Shown here piece by piece: positions 17,961 to 25,462 of a stretch of 64,000 nucleotides of DNA. The position numbers were made by a program, and so were the translations under genes. Under the pieces are notes generated by a model. That model was not told where the DNA came from and did not search any database. It was given only the letters and a program-made list of their open reading frames with translations. The stretch is from Nesterenkonia alkaliphila (lineage in GTDB: Bacteria; Actinomycetota; Actinomycetes; Actinomycetales; Micrococcaceae), in the NCBI RefSeq assembly GCF_009758175.1, contig NZ_WRPM01000080.1:1-64000 (forward strand), in the 5' to 3' direction. Position 1 is the stretch's first letter, and the number at the start of each line of letters is the position of its first letter.

Positions 17961-18452
17961 GTGGCCTACAGTATTCGGATCCGGGAGAACATCGCGGAGT
18001 ACAGCGAGGACCCACGGATGTTGGCCGCCGCTCATCGGCATGATCCGCTCTTCGTCATCTCCGTGGCCGCCGAATTGGCCGATATGCACCCGCAGACCCT
18101 GCGCCAGTATGACCGGCTCGGCCTGGTCACTCCCCGAAGGCAGGGCGGACGTCACCGGCGGTACTCCCCCTATGACATCGAGCAGCTGCGCCAGATCCAG
18201 CAGCTCAGCTCTGAAGGCGTCTCCCTCGAGGGGATCCGGCGAATCCTGGCCCTGCAGAACCGGGTGGAGGACCTAGAGTCCGAGGTCGCCGAGCTGCGCC
18301 AGGCTCTGCGAGAGTCGCAGCGCAATCCCACCGGGACCCGCGTCTTCGCCGTGGGCTCCGGCGGTGACGTAGTGACTGTGCCCCGCGGTCAGCGGCCACG
18401 GCCGGCCGGGCGCGAACTGATCATCTGGCGAGATCGGCAGCGGGAGCGCTAG
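17961..18452 (+). CDS. hspR: Heat-shock repressor HspR, MerR family
   Basis: 163 residues from GTG 17961, preceded by the strong Shine-Dalgarno AAAGGAGGTG; an upstream ATG at 17922 overlaps the dnaJ stop but lacks a site. MerR-type helix-turn-helix near the N-terminus (FVISVAAELADMHPQTLRQYDRLGLV), wing RQGGRHRRYSPYDIEQL, then a coiled-coil helix (VEDLESEVAELRQALRESQRN). HspR binds HAIR operators, two of which lie upstream of dnaK, forming a feedback loop with DnaK as co-repressor. The C-terminal tail is Arg-rich. Last gene of the heat-shock operon. Confidence 0.95.
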   Translation: MAYSIRIRENIAEYSEDPRMLAAAHRHDPLFVISVAAELADMHPQTLRQYDRLGLVTPRRQGGRHRRYSPYDIEQLRQIQQLSSEGVSLEGIRRILALQNRVEDLESEVAELRQALRESQRNPTGTRVFAVGSGGDVVTVPRGQRPRPAGRELIIWRDRQRER

Positions 18453-18500
18453 CGAGCGCCCACACTTGAGCCTGACCGGCAGCAGGTGGGGACCAGCACG

Positions 18501-18506
18501 TAGACT
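18501..18506 (+). promoter_or_regulatory. -10-like hexamer for the penicillin-binding lipoprotein
   Basis: TAGACT ends 7 nt before the GTG at 18513. There is no Shine-Dalgarno, so a leaderless transcript separate from the heat-shock operon is likely. Confidence 0.45.
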
Positions 18507-18512
18507 GAACGG

Positions 18513-20432
18513 GTGAAAATTTCCAGGTGGGCAGGCGGCGTCGTACTCTGTGCCGCTGTGCTGAGCCTGGCCACCTCCTGTGGTCAGGAGGAGGAACGCA
18601 CGGAGCCTGACGGTGCGGTCCAGGCCACCGCCGATGCCATCGCCAGCGGCGACTTCTCCGAGCTGCCCCTGGCCGAAGGTTCGGCGCAGACCCTGGCTGA
18701 TGCGGCCGAGAACCTCCACGAACCCTTCGGCGAGTTGACCCCCGAGGTCCAGGTCAGCGAGATAGAGGTAACCGAACCTGCTGAGGATTCGGTGCGCCCG
18801 CCCACTGCTGAGGCCACCTTTGAGCACAGCTGGGACCTCGAGGAGATCGGCGTGGAGGGTGAAGAGTGGAGCTACACCACCACCGGCTCCTACACCTACG
18901 ATGAGGAGACCGACACCTGGCTGCTCGACGGATCCACCCAGCTCCTGCTGCCCGGCTATGCCGGCCACGAGCCGATCAGCATCTCCACCACGGCCCCGGA
19001 CCGCGGCCGGATCATGGACGGCACCGGACGCTCCATCGTGCACAACCGCGATGTGGTGCGTATCGGGCTCGACAAGACCCAGCTGGAGTCCGAGGAGGAA
19101 CAGACTGCCGCCGCCCGGGAACTGGCCCAGGTGGTGGGCATCGACCCGGAGACCTATGAGCAGCGGGTGCTCTCCTACGGCGAGCAGGCCTGGGTGGATG
19201 CGATCACCGTCCGCATCGACGGCGGCCACGTCAGCGCCGCCGATGTGGAGGACATCCCCGGGGTGCACCTGATCTACGAACAGATGCCCCTGGCAGAACG
19301 TGCCGATTTCGCCCCCAATCTCCTGGGCCGGGTCGGTGAGGTCACCGCCGAGCACCTCGAGAACGATCCCACCCTGAACCCAGGGGATATGATCGGGCTC
19401 TCCGGCATCCAGTCGGTGCACGAGGACACCCTGCGCGGCAGCCCCGGTATGCGGATCACCATGGGTGAGACCGAACTGTACTCGGTGGCTCCCCAGGAGG
19501 GGGAGGACGTGCACACCGGCCTGCTGCCGCGGGTCCAGGACCTGGCCCAGGACATGGTGGACGAACAGGAGGTCACCGCGGCCATCGTGGCCATCCGGCC
19601 CTCCACCGGGGCCATCCTGGCTGCGGCCAGCCACAACACTGAGTCTTCCTCTGTGGACACTGCCACCCAGTCCACCTACGCGCCCGGCTCCACCTTCAAA
19701 GTGGTCTCCGGGCTGGCCATGCTGCGTGACGGGCTCAGCCCCAGCTCCACCGTGCAGTGCCCTAACTCCGTGATCGTGCACGGCCAGCAGTTTCAGAACG
19801 TGGTGGGCTTCGACAGCCAATATGTAGGCAGCATTCCCTTCAGCACCGCCATGGCAGTCTCCTGCAACACCGCCTTTGTAGCAGCCTACGACGACGTCAC
19901 CTCCGCTGATCTTGCCCAGGCGGCAGTTGACCTGGGCATGGACAACAACGTAGGTATCGGAGTCCATGCCATCAAGGCGCAGGTCCCGGAGGATGCTGAA
20001 CTGAACCTGCATGCCTCAAACCTCTTCGGCCAGGGCACCGTGGAAGCCTCAGCCCTGGGAATGGCCGCAGTCTCCGCCTCAATCGCCGACGGGCGCACTG
20101 TGCACCCATGGCTGGTGGAGCGTGAGGACCATCCCGCAGAGGGCGGGCTCACCGAGGATGAGGCCGCGGCTCTGCGGGAGTTGCTCAGCGGGACCGTCGA
20201 GTACGGCACTCTGAGCTTCCTGGACCCCATCCCCGGCCCCCACGTCTACGCCAAGACCGGTACGGCTGAGGCCGCCGGAGACGCCCCGCACACCTGGGTG
20301 ATCGGCTCCCAGGGGGATCTGGCGGTGGCGATCTTCCTCGAAGAGGGCGAATGGGGCTCCACCGATAACGGCCCGCTGCTGCGCCAGTTCCTCATCGAGG
20401 CCGGTGAGATCCTCGAAGACTACGAGGATTAG
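18513..20432 (+). CDS. Penicillin-binding lipoprotein with NTF2-like (MecA_N) domain and transpeptidase domain
   Basis: 639 residues. A signal peptide with lipobox LATSC is followed by an NTF2-like MecA_N-type domain (to about residue 150), a dimerisation/pedestal domain containing RGRIMDGTG, and a C-terminal transpeptidase domain. The three active-site motifs are present: SxxK as STFK (APGSTFKVV), SxN as SCN (AVSCNTAF) and KTG as KTGTAE. This arrangement resembles low-affinity class-B PBPs such as PBP2a-type proteins of Gram-positives, which crosslink peptidoglycan. Anchoring by lipidation in place of a transmembrane helix is a variation on the class. The spacer after the Cys is acidic. The stop is 11 bp before trmB. 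Confidence 0.88.
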   Translation: MKISRWAGGVVLCAAVLSLATSCGQEEERTEPDGAVQATADAIASGDFSELPLAEGSAQTLADAAENLHEPFGELTPEVQVSEIEVTEPAEDSVRPPTAEATFEHSWDLEEIGVEGEEWSYTTTGSYTYDEETDTWLLDGSTQLLLPGYAGHEPISISTTAPDRGRIMDGTGRSIVHNRDVVRIGLDKTQLESEEEQTAAARELAQVVGIDPETYEQRVLSYGEQAWVDAITVRIDGGHVSAADVEDIPGVHLIYEQMPLAERADFAPNLLGRVGEVTAEHLENDPTLNPGDMIGLSGIQSVHEDTLRGSPGMRITMGETELYSVAPQEGEDVHTGLLPRVQDLAQDMVDEQEVTAAIVAIRPSTGAILAAASHNTESSSVDTATQSTYAPGSTFKVVSGLAMLRDGLSPSSTVQCPNSVIVHGQQFQNVVGFDSQYVGSIPFSTAMAVSCNTAFVAAYDDVTSADLAQAAVDLGMDNNVGIGVHAIKAQVPEDAELNLHASNLFGQGTVEASALGMAAVSASIADGRTVHPWLVEREDHPAEGGLTEDEAAALRELLSGTVEYGTLSFLDPIPGPHVYAKTGTAEAAGDAPHTWVIGSQGDLAVAIFLEEGEWGSTDNGPLLRQFLIEAGEILEDYED

Positions 20433-20443
20433 ACTTTCTCCCT

Positions 20444-21283
20444 ATGGCCGAAACTGAGCAGAGACATCACCGTAAGCCGCTGTCCTTTGTGCGGCGCTCC
20501 AACCGGCTCAAACCCAGCTATCAGCGGGCCTGGGACACCGCACTGGGACGTGAGCTGCTTGATGTGCCCACCGGGGACCGGGACACTGCCGTGGCTGAGG
20601 GGTTCAGCATCGACTGGGCGGCCGAGTACGGCAGGAGGGCCCCGCTGATCGTGGAGATCGGCTCCGGCTCCGGGGAGGCGGTGGCCGCTGCGGCCGCGCA
20701 CAACCCGGACACCGACTTCCTGGCCATTGAGGTCTACCGCCCCGGGGCCGCCCAACTGGCCTCCCGGATCCGGCGCGAGGGACTGAGCAATGTGCGGGTG
20801 GCCTGCCTGGATGCGGTGGAGGTGCTGGACAAGCTGCTGCCTGCAGCATCAGTGGCGGAGCTGTGGGTCTTCTTCCCCGATCCCTGGCATAAGTCCAAGC
20901 ATAAGAAGCGCCGCCTGGTCCAGCCGCTCTTTGTGGAGAAGGCTGCCCGGGTGATCGCTCCCACCGGGGTATGGCGGCTGGCCACCGACTGGGCAGATTA
21001 TGCGGTGCAGATGCGCGAGGTGATCGGAGCCTCGGACCTGTTCGGCAACCCGCATGCAGGAGAACAGGCCGGGGAGCAGTCCCCGCTGACCGCCGTGCGG
21101 CTGGGCGATCTGGACGCTGCCAGCCTGGGCAAGCCCACCCAGCCGCTGCCGCTGGCAGAGGCCCTTGACCACGAGGGCGGTTGGGCGCCGCGCTTTGCTG
21201 CCCGGGTGGTCACCGATTTCGAGCAGAAGGCGCTGGAGGCCGGGCGCAGGATCTTCGACCTGACTTACCTGCGGCGGCCTTAA
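20444..21283 (+). CDS. trmB: tRNA (guanine-N7-)-methyltransferase
   Basis: 279 residues. SAM-binding motif I is IVEIGSGSGEAVAAAA; the family signature FFPDPWHKSKHKKRRLVQP and ATDWADYA follow. TrmB methylates G46 in the variable loop of tRNAs. The N-terminal extension of ~60 residues (HHRKPLSFVRRSNRLKPSYQRAW) is usual for actinobacterial forms. An insert after GNPHAGEQAGEQS carries an acidic/Pro segment before GWAPRFAARVVTDFEQKAL. The start lies 11 bp after the penicillin-binding gene, so the two may be cotranscribed. Confidence 0.93.
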   Translation: MAETEQRHHRKPLSFVRRSNRLKPSYQRAWDTALGRELLDVPTGDRDTAVAEGFSIDWAAEYGRRAPLIVEIGSGSGEAVAAAAAHNPDTDFLAIEVYRPGAAQLASRIRREGLSNVRVACLDAVEVLDKLLPAASVAELWVFFPDPWHKSKHKKRRLVQPLFVEKAARVIAPTGVWRLATDWADYAVQMREVIGASDLFGNPHAGEQAGEQSPLTAVRLGDLDAASLGKPTQPLPLAEALDHEGGWAPRFAARVVTDFEQKALEAGRRIFDLTYLRRP

Positions 21284-21393
21284 ATTTAGCGCCCTGTGAG
21301 GCGGGGAACGTAGTGACGCCGACTTTATGGTGTGGAGGCCGCGGCCACTGTTGGAGTACCGAAGGTGAGACACATGCGCCCGCCGCTGGGATA

Positions 21394-21717
21394 TTAGAGC
21401 GCCAGGCGATAGCCGCGTTTGACCACAGTCTGCACCGCATCCGGGTCGGGCAGTGCCTGGCGCAGGCGGGAGACCCACATTTCCAGTCCGTGCACCGAGC
21501 CGCAGTTCGGCAGCACCCGGAGCAGATGCTCGCGGGAGATGACCGCGCCCTGTGCTTTGACCAGCACGCGCATCACCGACATCGGCCCTGGGGCCAGACG
21601 CACCGGCTCCTCACCGGGCAGGCACACCAGGTTGTTGATGATCTCCACCGTGCCCCGTGCTGTGCGCGCGCGCAGATAGTGGTGCTCCTCCACCACGTCC
21701 CGGGCCAGTTCCCCCAT
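21394..21717 (-). CDS. Orphan OmpR-type winged-helix DNA-binding protein
   Basis: 107 residues, essentially one transcriptional-regulatory C-terminal (winged-helix) domain. Recognisable parts: LAPGPMSVMRVLVKAQGAVISREHLLRVLP and the recognition helix/wing end VHGLEMWVSRLRQALPDPDAVQTVVKRGYRLAL. The end VQTVVKRGYRL is close to that of the actinobacterial uroporphyrinogen-III synthase/winged-helix fusion proteins, but no HemD or receiver domain is attached. ATG 21717 is chosen because AGGAGG lies five nt upstream; the GTG at 21723 overlaps that site. No sensor kinase is near. Its regulon is unknown; it is divergent from the secreted SFGHNHV protein, which could be a target. Confidence 0.75.
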   Translation of the reverse strand: MGELARDVVEEHHYLRARTARGTVEIINNLVCLPGEEPVRLAPGPMSVMRVLVKAQGAVISREHLLRVLPNCGSVHGLEMWVSRLRQALPDPDAVQTVVKRGYRLAL

Positions 21718-21723
21718 AGTCAC

Positions 21724-21955
21724 CTCCTCGCTGACTCAGCGTAGGTCCAGGCCGTTACCCGCCCTTGACGTCGGTGTAAACCCAAGGTGACCGACTTCCC
21801 GCACTGCGGAAGCGCAGCGGCGACAGCACTGCGTCCCGCTTCCGCCGCACCCGAATCCGGACACATTCGACACTCAGGGTTGCAATCGCAAATTACTTGG
21901 TTTACAGTTGCAACGTAACCATTTGCTGGAGCAAACACACTGGAAGGTGTTGATC
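21724..21955. promoter_or_regulatory. Divergent control region with three TTGC/GCAA elements
   Basis: This gap separates the winged-helix gene from the SFGHNHV gene. It contains TTGCAATCGCAA (21880-21891), TTGCAACGTAACC (21908-21920) and the palindrome TTTGC-TGGA-GCAAA (21922-21935), all upstream of the Shine-Dalgarno GGAAGGTG and ATG 21956. The middle element nearly matches one upstream of the paralog at 10819. The repeated symmetry suggests a dimeric regulator, for example a metal sensor; no regulator is identified. Confidence 0.4.
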
Positions 21956-22975
21956 ATGGAGCCGAACGCAGCTCAGACCCGGACCGCCACCCGCAGCCTG
22001 CGCCGTAGGGCACTCTCCGCCTGTGCTGCAGGTGCAACGGCACTCGGAATCACGCTGGGTGCCGCCGCGGTGCCGGCCCAGGCGGATGTCTACGAGGGTC
22101 TCGATGAGGAGATGCTCGACCAGCTCATCACCCAGCTTCTGGAGGAGCTCGAGAATGGTGGCGAGTTTCCTGAGATCCTCGACCAGGCCGCCGCCGATGA
22201 TGATGACTCGCCGGAGGATGAGGAGGATCAGGATGCCGGCCTCGGATTCGGCTCTGACTCGGAGGGCGAGGACGAAGGGGCAGGGCAGGGGGATCTCGAT
22301 CAACGCCCTGACCGCGATGAGGCGGAGCCTGAGGACGGGTACAGCTGGATACTCGATGAGCCGATGAGCGGCGATGACCTGGTGCAGGCTCTGCTTGAAG
22401 CGGAGGATCTTCCCGAGAACTGGGAGGTGGATCGCCAGTACGTCGATGAAGCCTACGCCCAGGCCTCTGATGCTGATGACATCCAGATCACCGAGGAAGG
22501 CGTTGTGGTCGGCGGCCCGGAGAGTGAGGGCTATCTGAACAAGGACTTCAGCCTGACCGGTTTTCAGGTCAGCGCTGAATGCGAGCAGGCGGTCCAGGAC
22601 TTTGACGACATCAGGGAGGAAACCGAATACCTGGTGATCCTGCCGGTCTCAGTGGACGGCAACTTCGCCATGGTGGCCCTGGCCAGCACACCGGTGGAGC
22701 ATGACCTCTACTCCGGCTACTACAGCGACATCATCGAAGAGTGCGGCACCTCCATCACCCAGGGCCCGGTCAGCGTGGAGATCGAGCCCTATGAGACCTT
22801 TGACGGCTTCAGCGTGGAGTTCAGTGACGGGCTCAGTGCCGAGCAGGTCCACATCGGCGGCGCCAGCTTCGGGCACAACCATGTGTTCTTCGTTGCCGAG
22901 GGTGATATCGACTCCGAGGAGATCCAAGGGGTCGTCCAGGCCCAGATCGATGCACTTGACGAGGCGGTGAACTGA
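21956..22975 (+). CDS. Unknown secreted protein with C-terminal SFGHNHV motif (paralog of the gene ending at 9926)
   Basis: 339 residues. An N-terminal twin-Arg-like basic region (SLRRRALSACAAG) leads to a signal peptide ending VPAQA, so it is exported rather than lipidated. An acidic Asp/Glu spacer to ~residue 120 precedes a folded C-terminal region of ~215 residues: WILDEPMSGDDLVQALLEAE, SAECEQAV, STPVEHDLYSGYY, EECG and ASFGHNHVFFV. These align in order with the lipoprotein at 9926-10819. I recognise no family. Conserved Cys pair and His cluster suggest a disulphide-stabilised, perhaps metal-binding, fold. ATG 21956 follows GGAAGGTG. It is followed by a hairpin and then the His-rich AztD-like lipoprotein, which supports a metal link. 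Confidence 0.75.
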   Translation: MEPNAAQTRTATRSLRRRALSACAAGATALGITLGAAAVPAQADVYEGLDEEMLDQLITQLLEELENGGEFPEILDQAAADDDDSPEDEEDQDAGLGFGSDSEGEDEGAGQGDLDQRPDRDEAEPEDGYSWILDEPMSGDDLVQALLEAEDLPENWEVDRQYVDEAYAQASDADDIQITEEGVVVGGPESEGYLNKDFSLTGFQVSAECEQAVQDFDDIREETEYLVILPVSVDGNFAMVALASTPVEHDLYSGYYSDIIEECGTSITQGPVSVEIEPYETFDGFSVEFSDGLSAEQVHIGGASFGHNHVFFVAEGDIDSEEIQGVVQAQIDALDEAVN

Positions 22976-23038
22976 GCTGTTCACACCTCGAACAGACCGG
23001 GGGAGCGGAAACCACAACTGAATAGTCAACTGAATAGC

Positions 23039-23070
23039 CGGAGGGTCCCGCGGGGGTGCGGGGCCCTCCG
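23039..23070 (+). terminator. GC-rich hairpin after the SFGHNHV gene
   Basis: A 13-bp stem (23039-23051 with 23058-23070, one G-U pair) closes a six-nt loop 63 nt after the stop at 22975. It is a probable terminator, without a T tract as is common in high-GC genomes. Confidence 0.6.
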
Positions 23071-23103
23071 CTGCATGTGTGCGGCCTTCGGCAAGGTCAG
23101 CAA

Positions 23104-23165
23104 ATCAGGGGCTTATCGGAAGATCGGCATCTCATGAGCCGCTGATTCTCCGATATCCCTCTGAT
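23104..23165. repeat. 62-bp intergenic imperfect inverted repeat
   Basis: ATCAGGGGCTTATCGGA at 23104-23120 pairs with the strand opposite 23149-23165 (ATCAGAGGGATATCGGA), 14 of 17 identical. An inner CGGC/GCCG pairing lies around the loop. It lies between the SFGHNHV gene and the AztD-like gene. Length and layout match the other ~60-bp hairpins of this window, though its stem sequence is different. Confidence 0.6.
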
Positions 23166-23206
23166 ACGTGGTGTGGCGGCGTCGTACTTCTCCTGCTGTC
23201 CATCTG

Positions 23207-23223
23207 TTGCGAACGATTTGCAA
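23207..23223 (+). promoter_or_regulatory. TTGC-N9-GCAA palindromic element upstream of the AztD-like gene
   Basis: TTGCGAACGATTTGCAA is an imperfect palindrome with arms TTGCRAA, 23 nt before the start at 23246. Similar TTGC/GCAA elements precede both SFGHNHV genes. A zinc-responsive repressor would fit the His-rich product, but the site does not clearly match a Zur consensus I can state. Confidence 0.4.
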
Positions 23224-23245
23224 GAACGGATGAAACTAGGTGAGA

Positions 23246-24742
23246 ATGACTTGCATGAACAAAAAGATGAGCACTCTCACCTCAGTAGCACTGATCTCAG
23301 CCCTTGCCCTGGCCGCCTGCGGCGATGACAACGGCGAGGCGGAAGAGACGGAGGAAGACCAGGTGGGCACCGCCGATGCTGAAGACGGCGACGACCATGA
23401 CGATGACGATCATGACGACGATGATCACGGCCACGAGGAAGAGGAGGAGGACGAGGCCGAGGCACTAGAGCCCTCCGACCGCCCCACCCATGAGGCAGGC
23501 GGGCCGCAGCCCCGGCTGGTGGTCACCTACGATGGCGGAGTCGCGGTGCTGGACGGGGTCAGCATCGAGGTGCTCGGCGACTTTGACGCCGAGGGCTTTG
23601 TGCGCGTGAACAAGGCCGGCGATGGCCGCCATGCCTTCCTCAGTGAGGGTGACAGTTTCCGGCTGATCGATAGCGGCACCTGGGGTGTGCCGCATGGAGA
23701 TCACGATGACTTCTACACCACCGACCCGTATCTCTCCGATGTGACCTTGGATGGTGAGACCCCTGCCCATGTGGTCTCCCATGACGGTATCGGGGCATTG
23801 TTCTTCGACGGCACGGGGGAGTATCACGCCATCGACCTCTCGGAGCTGGATGTGGAGGCCGATGCGATCGAGACCATCGCGGATTACGAGACTGAGGGGG
23901 TCCACCACGGTGTGGCCGTGGTCAATGAGGACGGCTCCCGCTTGGAAACCCTGGAGGACCGCTCTGGCGCTCGGTTCCTTGATGCAGACGGGGAGGAGAT
24001 CGCCCGCAGCGAGGAATGCCCCGGGGTCCACGGGGAGGCTGCCGGCCCAGAGGGCATTATCGCCGTGGGCTGCGAGGACGGCGTGCTGGTCTGGGACGGG
24101 GCTGAGTTCGAGAAGCTGAGCACCGGCGAGGAATACTCCCGCATCGGCAACCTTTTCCCGGCCGAGGGGTCGCCGGTCTTTTTGGGCGACTACCGCACTG
24201 ACCCAGACGGCGAGGAGCCGATGACCTCAGTGGCTCTGGCCAATGTGGAGACCGGCGAGATCACCACCGTTGACGTGGGCTCCCCCTACAACTGGCGCAA
24301 CCTGCAGCGGGGGCCCGAGGGTGAGGCCCTGGTGCTCACTGAGGATGGTCAGCTGCACATCATTGACCCCGAGACTGGTGAGACCCTCGACCAGATCCAG
24401 GTGCTGGACGAGTGGACCGAGCCCGAGGAGTGGCAGACTCCCCGGCCAGCCATCCGCGCCAACGGTGACCTGCTCTACATCACGGACCCGGACAGCCAGC
24501 AGATCCATCTGTTGGACCTGGCTGAGGGTGAGATTATCGCCACCGGTGAGGTTGACTTTGTGCCCAACGAGATCATCGTGCTCGACGGCCGCGCAGTAGA
24601 GGGTGTCTCTTCCGATTACGACGACGATCACGGACATGACCACGATGGGCATGACCACGATCACGACCATGATCACGACGACGATGACCACGACGACCAT
24701 GATCACGACCATGACGACGAGGATGATGATCACGATCACTGA
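23246..24742 (+). CDS. AztD-like zinc metallochaperone lipoprotein with Asp/His-rich segments
   Basis: 498 residues from ATG 23246 (MTCMNKK; alternatives are GTG 23240 and ATG 23255). Signal peptide with lipobox ALAAC. Two His/Asp-rich stretches: one after the lipobox (DDHDDDDHDDDDHGHEEEEE) and a long C-terminal tail of about 35 residues of Asp and His. Between them is a beta-propeller-like repeat region (blades such as GALFFDGTGEYHAIDLSELD, LHIIDPETGETLDQIQVLD). This layout resembles AztD, the extracytoplasmic zinc chaperone of AztABC importers; no aztABC genes are in the window, so the name is by similarity of architecture. The His/Asp stretches should bind zinc or other divalent metals. 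Neighbours are a possible metal protein upstream and copper genes downstream. Confidence 0.7.
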   Translation: MTCMNKKMSTLTSVALISALALAACGDDNGEAEETEEDQVGTADAEDGDDHDDDDHDDDDHGHEEEEEDEAEALEPSDRPTHEAGGPQPRLVVTYDGGVAVLDGVSIEVLGDFDAEGFVRVNKAGDGRHAFLSEGDSFRLIDSGTWGVPHGDHDDFYTTDPYLSDVTLDGETPAHVVSHDGIGALFFDGTGEYHAIDLSELDVEADAIETIADYETEGVHHGVAVVNEDGSRLETLEDRSGARFLDADGEEIARSEECPGVHGEAAGPEGIIAVGCEDGVLVWDGAEFEKLSTGEEYSRIGNLFPAEGSPVFLGDYRTDPDGEEPMTSVALANVETGEITTVDVGSPYNWRNLQRGPEGEALVLTEDGQLHIIDPETGETLDQIQVLDEWTEPEEWQTPRPAIRANGDLLYITDPDSQQIHLLDLAEGEIIATGEVDFVPNEIIVLDGRAVEGVSSDYDDDHGHDHDGHDHDHDHDHDDDDHDDHDHDHDDEDDDHDH

Positions 24743-24818
24743 TCCTCGATAAAGACCCCCTCTTCACAGGTGCGATGAGGGCGAACCCCTGACGCATGCG
24801 GGTCAGGGATGGAGGGGT

Positions 24819-24852
24819 CCGGCAGTCTGCGCAATGCAGGGCGCACTGCCGG
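24819..24852. terminator. Hairpin between convergent genes
   Basis: CCGGCAGT (24819-24826) and ACTGCCGG (24845-24852) form a perfect 8-bp stem. A second small stem, CCTGAC/GTCAGG, lies just upstream (around 24788-24807). The AztD-like gene and the DUF6458 gene converge here, so a bidirectional terminator is likely. Confidence 0.55.
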
Positions 24853-24903
24853 GCCGCTTCTTTGTGCTCAGGACTTCACCAGGCGGTAAGGAGCGCGGAC
24901 GAG

Positions 24904-25092
24904 CTACACCCCCGGATCGCGGGGATGGGCGGAGCGGCCGCGCAGGACGAGTCCGGCGATGAACCCGACCACGCCTGCGCCCATCAGGATGTAGCCGACC
25001 ATGGTGAGGTCCACGGCGTCTATGCGGTCGGCCACCGCGAAGCTGAGGATTGCGCCGATCACAAACAGAACGATAGATCCGCCGATGGTCAT
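24904..25092 (-). CDS. DUF6458-type small membrane protein
   Basis: 62 residues: MTIGGSIVLFVIGAILSF, then VDLTMVGYILMGAGVVGFIAGLVL, two membrane helices and a short polar tail. The pattern (first helix, short acidic loop V-A-D-x-I-D-A-V-D, second Gly-rich helix) matches the actinobacterial DUF6458 family. Function is unknown. ATG 25092 has the Shine-Dalgarno AAGGAGG about six nt upstream, which decides the start over longer in-frame options. It stands alone, convergent with the AztD-like gene and divergent from the copper chaperone. Confidence 0.8.
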   Translation of the reverse strand: MTIGGSIVLFVIGAILSFAVADRIDAVDLTMVGYILMGAGVVGFIAGLVLRGRSAHPRDPGV

Positions 25093-25213
25093 CGGAGGCC
25101 TCCTTGGTTGGGGTTCGGTTGCAACAGTCCTGAGCGTCCAACACCACTCTTGGGGGAACCTGGGCTGGACGTTGACCCCAGCTTGACGTGTGCTCTTCGG
25201 CGTCTGAGGGAAG

Positions 25214-25462
25214 ATGGCGTCGTCGTCGGCTGTTGCCACCGGTATGACTACCAAGAATTTCACTGTCACCGGAATGTCCTGCGGCCACTGTGAATCCGCG
25301 GTGCGCAGCGAGCTGGCCGAGCTCACAGGGATCGAAGAGATCGCCGTCTCAGCCTCCACCGGTGAGCTCAGGGTCACCCTCGCTGAGGGTGCAGACCTGC
25401 CGGACTCCGCCATCATCGAAGCTGTCGACGAGGCCGGCTACCAGGCAGTGCCCGCACCATGA
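25214..25462 (+). CDS. copZ: Heavy-metal-associated (HMA) copper chaperone, CopZ-like
   Basis: 82 residues holding one HMA domain with metal motif [11 protein letters not shown] (CxxC). These ferredoxin-like domains carry Cu(I) to copper ATPases, and the copA start overlaps this stop (ATGA at 25459-25462), so the pair is translationally coupled. The start is uncertain: ATG 25214 has GAGG four nt upstream, while ATG 25244 gives the conventional short N-terminus [13 protein letters not shown]. The upstream GCTGG...CCAGC symmetry around 25164-25182 might be a CueR/CsoR-type site, but it is weak. Confidence 0.88.
   Translation: MASSSAVATGMTTKNFTVTGMSCGHCESAVRSELAELTGIEEIAVSASTGELRVTLAEGADLPDSAIIEAVDEAGYQAVPAP

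Noticed and set aside
21297-21393. Small gene between trmB and the winged-helix gene
   Set aside because: No start with a ribosome site and no coding pattern; treated as an ordinary gap.
24600-24742. Possible simple-sequence repeat or CRISPR-like array
   Set aside because: The GAC/CAT/CAC repetition is in frame as an Asp/His-rich protein tail; there are no equal spacers.
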